9,920 bases of DNA from an uncultured Schwartzia sp. GTDB taxonomy: Bacteria > Bacillota > Negativicutes > Selenomonadales > Selenomonadaceae. The notes under the pieces are model-generated. The model was not told where the DNA came from. It saw nothing but the letters and a program-made list of their open reading frames with translations, and did no database searches. Numbering within the stretch: position 1 is the stretch's first letter; each line of letters opens with the position of its first letter. The stretch covers positions 1-9,920 of the forward strand of contig CAJPQU010000073.1 in the NCBI GenBank assembly GCA_905372875.1, written 5' to 3'. This document shows, in pieces, positions 1-4,215 of the stretch. Both the position numbers and the translations under genes were made by a program.

Positions 1-2
1 GT

Positions 3-182
3 GTTTCTGTCGAAAAGGATATGGAGGATGTCCTGCGCTCTTTTGATTCTGAATATCGGTTGGCCCGCCGTAAAATTTTGCAGCTTGTCACCCAACGGCC
101 AGAGCTTATGGACCCAGTCATTCGCACGTGGGAAAAAGGCTGGAAATACGTTCGCAAACTGTTTGCTTCGTATCATATTTGA
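3..182 (+). CDS. C-terminal end of an unidentified protein (5' truncated by the window)
   Basis: The third forward frame is open from the left edge to a TGA at 180-182 and gives 59 residues ending in KLFASYHI. I prefer this frame to the overlapping first-frame ORF (1-240). Its product is a soluble, highly charged, probably helical sequence (segments such as MEDVLRSFDSEYRLARRK and WEKGWKYVRK), whereas the first-frame product looks like random translation, rich in Cys, Ser and Trp. The N-terminal part lies outside the window, so no domain can be named and I do not recognise the family. It ends about 90 bases before the promoter of the next gene, so it probably closes an upstream transcription unit. 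Confidence 0.6.
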   Translation, partial: VSVEKDMEDVLRSFDSEYRLARRKILQLVTQRPELMDPVIRTWEKGWKYVRKLFASYHI

Positions 183-189
183 TGGTGGG

Positions 190-218
190 AGGGGCAGATT
201 TGCCTGTTTTTTGCCTCT
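190..218 (+). terminator. weak hairpin with T tract after the truncated gene
   Basis: Eight bases after the stop, GGCA (193-196) can pair with TGCC (201-204) across a four-base loop, followed after two bases by six T (207-212). A competing fold pairs 190-196 with 212-218 (seven pairs including one G-T). The first fold has the shape of a small intrinsic terminator for the upstream gene, but its stem is short. Confidence 0.35.
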
Positions 219-270
219 GTCAGCGATTTATGGGACTTAAGGTTCATTTGCCTTGGAGACAAAAATTTGC

Positions 271-299
271 TTGTATCGGGAGGAGAAACACGATATAAT
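271..299 (+). promoter_or_regulatory. sigma-A-type promoter for the 103-residue protein
   Basis: A perfect -10 box TATAAT lies at 294-299. Exactly 17 bases upstream is TTGTAT (271-276), which matches the -35 consensus only in its TTG. Transcription would begin near 306, leaving a leader of about 30 bases that carries the ribosome binding site GGGAGGT at 323-329. The -10 is strong and the -35 weak. Confidence 0.6.
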
Positions 300-336
300 A
301 TAGGCGGAGAAAACAAATAACAGGGAGGTAACTATT

Positions 337-648
337 ATGCTTATCGGAAGTGTCGGACTCGTTTCCATTGCGAATCAGGTAGACAGGGAAGGCTATCAAG
401 CGGCACATGCCATCTCCAAGCGGACAGCCAGCGTGACAAAAGTTTCAAATTTTGGCGGAGAAACGAAGATCGGTTCCTCAAAATTTCAGCAAGCGAACCG
501 GCAGGCAATAGCGGATGGACAAGCGGCTATTGCTGAGAATATGCATGATATAAAAGAAACTTTTAAGCAGTTTAGCACGAAGCTTTCTTATACGAAGAAC
601 GCGACCTTGGAAGCGATTCGCCAAAATACGTTGGATATTTATGCCTGA
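337..648 (+). CDS. small unidentified protein, 103 residues
   Basis: I do not recognise this protein. The ATG at 337 is well placed: GGGAGGT (323-329) lies seven bases upstream, and a promoter with a perfect -10 box precedes it. The product starts MLIGSVGLVSIANQVDREGY and has no long hydrophobic segment, no Cys and no clear signal peptide. Residues 1-14 are mildly hydrophobic. The rest is rich in Ala, Gln, Lys, Ser and Thr, and about residues 50-103 are probably helical, possibly coiled coil. The gene stands alone between its own promoter and a strong terminator (701-751), so it is a one-gene transcription unit. A small structural or secretion-associated protein would fit the composition, but that is a guess. 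The overlapping antisense ORF (478-660) looks like a shadow. Confidence 0.7.
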   Translation: MLIGSVGLVSIANQVDREGYQAAHAISKRTASVTKVSNFGGETKIGSSKFQQANRQAIADGQAAIAENMHDIKETFKQFSTKLSYTKNATLEAIRQNTLDIYA

Positions 649-700
649 AGTCTTCCTCAAGGTAGTTTATCTGCCAGAAAAATAATAAATAGGGAATTTT

Positions 701-751
701 CACGCCCCCATGGGTCGGATATCTGTTCGACTCCATGGGGGCGTGTTTTTT
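701..751 (+). terminator. strong intrinsic terminator
   Basis: CACGCCCCCATGG (701-713) pairs perfectly with CCATGGGGGCGTG (733-745), a 13-base-pair GC-rich stem, and is followed at once by six T (746-751). The stem extends inward by four more pairs (714-717 with 728-731) if T732 is bulged, leaving a ten-base loop. The T tract is only on the + strand side, so it ends transcription of the 103-residue gene and insulates the two-component genes downstream. Confidence 0.92.
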
Positions 752-771
752 AGCTCCTGTTTAGATTAGGG

Positions 772-780
772 TGATATAAT
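772..780 (+). promoter_or_regulatory. extended -10 promoter for the two-component genes
   Basis: TGATATAAT at 772-780 is an extended -10 element (TGn followed by a perfect TATAAT). No good -35 hexamer is visible 16 to 18 bases upstream, where the tail of the preceding terminator lies. Extended -10 promoters can do without a good -35. Transcription would start near 787, giving a leader of about 34 bases before the kinase ATG at 821. Confidence 0.6.
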
Positions 781-820
781 AATACAACTAGATAATTTTC
801 GGGCCAGAAAGGATTTTATT

Positions 821-2341
821 ATGCGCATACAGGACATATCCTTGGGTAAACGCCTTTTAGGAGCTAATTTTCTTATGGTCTGCGTGCCGATTTGTGCCAT
901 CCTGCTTTTGGGGACGATTCTCTTGGCGGCTCTCCATTTCACCGGTGCGGATCAGCCAGCCAGCCTCGCTCTCCTCTGGCCGGAACGGGGCCCTTCTTTC
1001 TTTGTTCAATACATCACCAGCGATATTCGGGTGCAAGCGCAGAAAGCGGTGCGTAAGAATAAGAAATTGGGGACGAAGGATATCATAAAAGATTGTCGAC
1101 AGTTAGAACAACAGGGGCTGCGGACAGCCATTCGGCAAAACGGTAAAATCCTTTATGTGACAGAAGGCAACGATGCTATGGAGCTTTTCCGACAGGCTGA
1201 GATGCGGTCGGGGGATAATGACTCGATTGAAATTTGGGATGGGAATGATTTCGTCTTTCGATACTATTCCCCGCAGCATGATGCCACAATTGTGGCTTTA
1301 GGACAGCTTCCTTTGCCGGCCGCAGCAGAGGAAGGACCCTGGTCTTTCAAGAATTTCATAGAGATTGTCCTTTGGCTTCTTTTACTCTTGTCTGTGGGCA
1401 GTATCCTCATCGTGGGACGTTGGCTTTCTCGCACCTTAAGTCAGCAAATCTTAGAACCGCTGCAAGAGTTACGCATCGCTTCGGAAGCTATTCGCCGAGG
1501 CGATTTCGGACACGTATTACCGGTATTTTCGCGTGACGAAGTTGGAAGGGTGTGCGCTGATTTTGAAGAGATGCGAAAAGAACTTCGCCAAGCGAAGGAA
1601 GAACGAATCCGCTACGAAAACAACCGCAAGGAGCTGATCGCCGGGATATCCCACGATCTTCGGACGCCGCTGACCGCTATCCGCGGGTATGTAAGTGGAC
1701 TAAGGGACGGGATCGCTCATACGCCGGAAAAGAAGAAGCATTATTTAGATATGGTTTACGAGAGCATTCTCACGTTGGAACGATTGGTGGAGAACCTGTT
1801 CCTTTTTTCAAAATTGGATTTAAAACAGGTACCGTTTCGTTTGGAGGCGGTGCATTTGCCATCGTGGCTGGAAGCGTATGTTCGGGAGCGGCAAGAAGAA
1901 ACCATCGCTGCGAATATGGTAATATCCATAGAAAGCGACGTGCGGGATGCTGTCGTTGATCTCGACGTTCTGCAGTTCCAGCGGGTGATCCAAAATCTCT
2001 GGGAGAACAGTCGAAAGTATGCCAAGGATGACAAAACGATCGTGGATATCCGGTTATCAGAAGCCAAAAAACAGATAGAGATTCGTTGGCAAGACCACGG
2101 GAAAGGGGTAGACGAGAAGCAGCTGCCGCGGCTCTTTAAACACTTTTACCGCACGGATGAGGCGCGCGGCAATGTTGCTGACGGCAGTGGATTGGGCTTG
2201 GCTATCAGCAAAGAAATCATCCAGGGGATGAAAGGGACAATCATAGCGCAGCCTACCCCCGGCGGTGGATTGACCATTCTTATCCGTCTGCCCCTGTCCA
2301 AGGAGAAGGGAGAATGTCATGAAAAAGATTTTGCTGATTGA
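821..2341 (+). CDS. membrane sensor histidine kinase (HAMP, HisKA, HATPase)
   Basis: This is a 506-residue two-component sensor that autophosphorylates on a histidine and passes the phosphate to the regulator encoded next. One membrane segment lies at about 13-38 and a second at about 178-199, so roughly residues 40-177 face outside and form the sensor region, whose ligand is unknown. A HAMP linker follows (about 200-255). The HisKA dimerisation helix carries the phospho-acceptor H278 in GISHDLRTPLTAIRGY. The ATPase domain has an N box (NLWENSRKY, N392 and N396), a G1 box DHGKGV at 425-430, an F box around LFKHFYRTD, and a G2 box GSGLGLAI at 455-462. The G1 box has His where Asn is more usual (DNGxG); this is a mild variation. 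The start is supported by AAAGGA (808-813), seven bases upstream. The gene overlaps the regulator by 23 bases, so translation is probably coupled. Kinase-before-regulator is the less common order for OmpR-type pairs. Confidence 0.95.
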   Translation: MRIQDISLGKRLLGANFLMVCVPICAILLLGTILLAALHFTGADQPASLALLWPERGPSFFVQYITSDIRVQAQKAVRKNKKLGTKDIIKDCRQLEQQGLRTAIRQNGKILYVTEGNDAMELFRQAEMRSGDNDSIEIWDGNDFVFRYYSPQHDATIVALGQLPLPAAAEEGPWSFKNFIEIVLWLLLLLSVGSILIVGRWLSRTLSQQILEPLQELRIASEAIRRGDFGHVLPVFSRDEVGRVCADFEEMRKELRQAKEERIRYENNRKELIAGISHDLRTPLTAIRGYVSGLRDGIAHTPEKKKHYLDMVYESILTLERLVENLFLFSKLDLKQVPFRLEAVHLPSWLEAYVRERQEETIAANMVISIESDVRDAVVDLDVLQFQRVIQNLWENSRKYAKDDKTIVDIRLSEAKKQIEIRWQDHGKGVDEKQLPRLFKHFYRTDEARGNVADGSGLGLAISKEIIQGMKGTIIAQPTPGGGLTILIRLPLSKEKGECHEKDFAD

Positions 2342-2969
2342 AGATGATCCGAAAATCGCGGAGATTGAACGTGATTATTTGGAAGCTAACGACTTTGCAG
2401 TTCGCTGGCTCACCGATGGAAAAGAAGGCTTGACGACGGCTCTTGAAGGAGATTGGGCCCTCATCCTTTTAGATGTTATGTTGCCGGGGATGGATGGGTT
2501 TCAGATATGCCGCGAGATACGAAAGAGAAAGGAAATTCCTGTTCTTATGGTAACTGCACGACAGGAAGAAATCGATATTTTGCGTGGCCTGGGGCTTGGG
2601 GCAAACGATTATATTATGAAGCCCTTTAATCCTAATGAGTTAGTAGCTAGAGTGAGAGCCCATATTCAGCGCTATGAGCGCATCATGGAATATTCCGGGC
2701 AAAGCAGCCCGATTATTCGTTCTGGGATATTGGAAATTCAGCCTGATGCCTATCGTGTGTTGGTGCGCGGGGAGGAGGTCAACCTCACTCATCGGGAATT
2801 TGAAGTACTGACTTTTTTGGCGCAGAATCCTAACATTGTATTTAGCCGCGAAGCTCTGTTCGAGAAAATTTGGGGATATGATGCGTGGGGGAGACGGCTA
2901 CCGTCATGGTGCACATCAACCGTATCCGAGAAAAAATTGAACCCGATCCTGCGCATCCCGTTTATTTAG
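2319..2969 (+). CDS. OmpR-family response regulator, C-terminus frameshifted
   Basis: The receiver domain (about residues 1-118) is intact: acidic pocket D9/D10, phospho-acceptor D52 in LILLDVMLPGMDGF, T79 and K101 in the MKPF motif. The winged-helix DNA-binding domain starts normally (about 133-190, with NLTHREFEVLTFLAQNP and REALFEKIWGYDAW). After W190, in a run of five G (2887-2891), the frame changes, and the last 26 residues (from GRRLPSWCTS) do not resemble the family. The missing end is present one frame over at 2891-3007. Read as given, the protein lacks the recognition helix and C-terminal wing and should not bind DNA properly. With one extra G it would be 229 residues, normal for the family. 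A sequencing or assembly error in the G run is the simplest cause; a true mutation or slippage is possible. AGGAGAAGGGAG at 2301-2312 gives a strong ribosome binding site, and the gene overlaps the end of the kinase gene. Confidence 0.9.
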   Translation: MKKILLIEDDPKIAEIERDYLEANDFAVRWLTDGKEGLTTALEGDWALILLDVMLPGMDGFQICREIRKRKEIPVLMVTARQEEIDILRGLGLGANDYIMKPFNPNELVARVRAHIQRYERIMEYSGQSSPIIRSGILEIQPDAYRVLVRGEEVNLTHREFEVLTFLAQNPNIVFSREALFEKIWGYDAWGRRLPSWCTSTVSEKKLNPILRIPFI

Positions 2970-3007
2970 AAACGGTCCGTGGCGCGGGGTATAGGTTCCG
3001 AAAATGA
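2891..3007 (+). pseudogene. displaced C-terminal end of the response regulator
   Basis: In the frame one base back from the regulator ORF, 38 codons run from GAG at 2891 to a TGA at 3005-3007. They read as a standard OmpR-family C-terminus: ETATVMVHINRIREKIE (recognition helix), then DPAHPVYLETVRGAGYRF (wing and closing hairpin). It has no start codon of its own in a sensible place. It is part of the same gene as the regulator at 2319, separated by a one-base shift in the five-G run 2887-2891. Confidence 0.88.
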
Positions 3008-3069
3008 GGTCGTTAATAATCATTCTGGTAAAAAAGGCTTGACCGGACATCGTGGCTATCAATTTTTCG

Positions 3070-3098
3070 TTGACAAACGAACTTGGCTATGCTACTCT
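3070..3098 (+). promoter_or_regulatory. promoter for the cyclase-family gene
   Basis: A perfect -35 hexamer TTGACA (3070-3075) is followed after 17 bases by TACTCT (3093-3098), a poor -10 box preceded by TGC (3090-3092), which makes it an extended -10. Transcription would start near 3105, giving a leader of about 30 bases. No convincing terminator is visible between the regulator stop (3007) and this promoter, so some read-through from the two-component genes is possible. Confidence 0.5.
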
Positions 3099-3136
3099 TT
3101 TCATACTAAAAAAATAGGATAAGGTGGCGTTGGAGT

Positions 3137-3907
3137 ATGAGCAACCGATTGTGGTCTATTTTAGACGAATTGAAGTCATCGCAGTACGAATGGGTAGATC
3201 TGAGCCATGGAGTGAACGATAACAGCCCTTGCTGGCCGGGAATTCCCGCAGGATCTGTTGAACTGGCCCGAACGGTTTTTGATTGGGGAAATCCCATGTT
3301 GGATTGTTTGATTCAGACTTTTAAATTTCCCGGGCAATTTGGTACGCATATAGATTTTCCCGGTCATTTCATCAAAGGGAAGGAACTTTCTGATCGTTAC
3401 GGCGTGAAGCAAATGATTTACCCGTTGGTGGTCTTGGATATCAGCGATAAGGTGGCCGAAGATGTTCATTATGCCGTGACAGTGAATGATATTAAAGCGC
3501 ATGAGGAGACGTACGGTACAATTCCTGATGGTGCTTTCGTAGCTCTCTATACGGGGTGGGCCAAGCACTGGCCGGATATGGAGAAACTTTCCGGGGCGGC
3601 ACCGGATGGCACAGAGCACGCGCCGGGGTGGTCTCTGGAGGCGTTGCAATATATCTATGAAATACGCAACGCCGCGGCTAATGGTCATGAGACTTTGGAT
3701 ACGGATGCCTCGCAAGTAGCTGCCGTGGCAGGGGATCTTGCCTGTGAACGTTATGTGTTAGGCAAAGGAAAATTACAGATTGAAGTGCTGAACAATCTGG
3801 ATAAAGTAGCACCGACCGGGGCACTGCTCTTTGCCGCGTGGCCGAATATCGAAGGTGCGACGGGCCTGCCAGTTCGAGCCATAGCAATTACACCGCGTCG
3901 TAAGTAA
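3137..3907 (+). CDS. cyclase family protein (metal-dependent hydrolase, PF04199-like)
   Basis: This 256-residue protein belongs to the family that includes bacterial kynurenine formamidase and isatin hydrolase, soluble enzymes that use a divalent metal to hydrolyse amide or lactam bonds. The hallmark is GQFGTHIDFPGHF at residues 66-78; H71, D73 and H77 are the expected metal ligands. The family motif is usually written HxGTHxDxPxH, and here the first His is Gln (Q67), so this protein may belong to a subfamily with a different metal site or substrate. Later family-like stretches are YTGWAKHW (about 138-145), GHETLDTDASQ (183-193) and the C-terminal region LNNLDKVAPTGALLFAAW. The length is typical. 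AAGGTGG (3121-3127) lies nine bases before the ATG; a closer GGAG (3132-3135) is too near to act. It has its own promoter and a terminator after it, and no kyn or catabolic genes nearby, so the substrate cannot be assigned. Confidence 0.88.
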   Translation: MSNRLWSILDELKSSQYEWVDLSHGVNDNSPCWPGIPAGSVELARTVFDWGNPMLDCLIQTFKFPGQFGTHIDFPGHFIKGKELSDRYGVKQMIYPLVVLDISDKVAEDVHYAVTVNDIKAHEETYGTIPDGAFVALYTGWAKHWPDMEKLSGAAPDGTEHAPGWSLEALQYIYEIRNAAANGHETLDTDASQVAAVAGDLACERYVLGKGKLQIEVLNNLDKVAPTGALLFAAWPNIEGATGLPVRAIAITPRRK

Positions 3908-3945
3908 AGCGACGGCACATAAATTTTCTTATGTAAATGAAGAGA

Positions 3946-3982
3946 AGAAGCCGAAAGGGAAGGGGGTTCCTTTCGGCCTTCT
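3946..3982 (+). terminator. probable terminator after the cyclase-family gene
   Basis: A long imperfect hairpin begins 38 bases after the stop. AGAAG (3946-3950) and CCGAAAGG (3951-3958) pair with CCTTTCGG (3969-3976) and CCTTCT (3977-3982), with one bulged C at 3978. The loop is G-rich. Only a broken T stretch (CTATGTTT) follows, so termination may be partial. A second and cleaner terminator lies about 90 bases further on. Confidence 0.55.
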
Positions 3983-4042
3983 ATGTTTAATAAAAGAACC
4001 CATATTGATTTTGGGATTTTCCATATCAAATCGGGTATAAAA

Positions 4043-4087
4043 TTTACCGTGGGGATTGAAAAGTTTTACCGTGACAGGTAGAAAAGT
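4043..4087 (+). repeat. two-copy tandem repeat upstream of uvrB
   Basis: Two units stand end to end: 4043-4064 and 4065-4087. Each begins with TTTACCGTG (nine identical bases) and ends with GAAAAGT (seven identical bases); the six or seven bases between differ. The period of about 22 bases is close to two helical turns, as expected for paired binding sites of one regulator. The second copy overlaps the left arm and loop of the terminator at 4073-4102. I know of no regulator with this site. Confidence 0.7.
4056..4084 (+). promoter_or_regulatory. candidate uvrB promoter inside the tandem repeat
   Basis: TTGAAA (4056-4061, five of six matches to the -35 consensus) lies 17 bases from TAGAAA (4079-4084, four of six to the -10). 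Transcription would start near 4091, inside the right arm of the adjacent hairpin, so the uvrB message would lack the left arm and escape termination. Two rivals exist: TATAAA at 4036-4041 with TTGGGA at 4011-4016 (19-base spacing), and TATAAT at 4118-4123, which has a good -10 but no proper -35. No LexA-type GAAC-N4-GTTC site is visible. Confidence 0.4.
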
Positions 4088-4102
4088 ACTTGTCTTTTTT
4101 TT
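4073..4102 (+). terminator. intrinsic terminator or attenuator just upstream of uvrB
   Basis: GACAGGTA (4073-4080) pairs with TACTTGTC (4087-4094), eight pairs including one G-T, across the loop GAAAAG. Eight T (4095-4102) follow directly. This is a textbook shape for factor-independent termination, on the + strand only. It ends 9 bases before the ATG at 4112 and 57 before the preferred uvrB start. It either stops read-through from the cyclase gene or, if uvrB is transcribed from a promoter upstream of 4043, acts as an attenuator in the uvrB leader. Confidence 0.75.
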
Positions 4103-4134
4103 ATCGGTAGGATGGAGTATAATAAGGAGACAAT

Positions 4135-4215
4135 ATGTTCGATAAAGGGGGCGATGCCCATGGCGATGGTGCCGAAACTGAATACGATGCAATTTGCCAA
4201 GGAGTCGCCGTTTAA
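4135..4215 (+). other. 26-codon ORF with strong ribosome binding site overlapping the uvrB start
   Basis: ATG at 4135 lies five bases after a good AAGGAG (4124-4129) and opens a 26-codon frame (MFDKGGDAHGDGAETEYD...) ending at TAA 4213-4215, entirely in a different frame from uvrB. If the G run at 4147-4151 had four bases instead of five, this ATG would lead directly into uvrB (MFDKGAMPMAMVPKL...). It is therefore either the true uvrB start displaced by an extra base, or a short overlapping upstream ORF that could affect uvrB translation. The peptide itself looks unremarkable. Confidence 0.4.

Noticed and set aside
1..240. First-frame ORF from the left edge (79 residues)
   Set aside because: It has no binding site, a Cys/Trp/Ser-rich random-looking product, and overlaps a more protein-like frame ending at 182.
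3176..3715. Antisense ORF of 179 codons inside the cyclase-family gene
   Set aside because: The sense strand has clear family motifs; the antisense product is compositionally odd and has no promoter or binding site that I can see.
4118..4123. TATAAT as the main uvrB promoter
   Set aside because: The 17-base-upstream position is only a T run, and TTGTCT (4090-4095) is 22 bases away. It would also leave the AAGGAG at 4124-4129 out of the message. Kept only as an alternative.
4112..4159. ATG at 4112 as the uvrB start
   Set aside because: The only purine stretch (GGTAGG) abuts the ATG with no spacing, and the added residues do not resemble UvrB N-termini. It remains the longest open reading and is not excluded.
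3908..4159. LexA/SOS operator upstream of uvrB
   Set aside because: No GAAC-N4-GTTC or CTGT-N8-ACAG site was found by eye. A lineage-specific LexA motif cannot be excluded.
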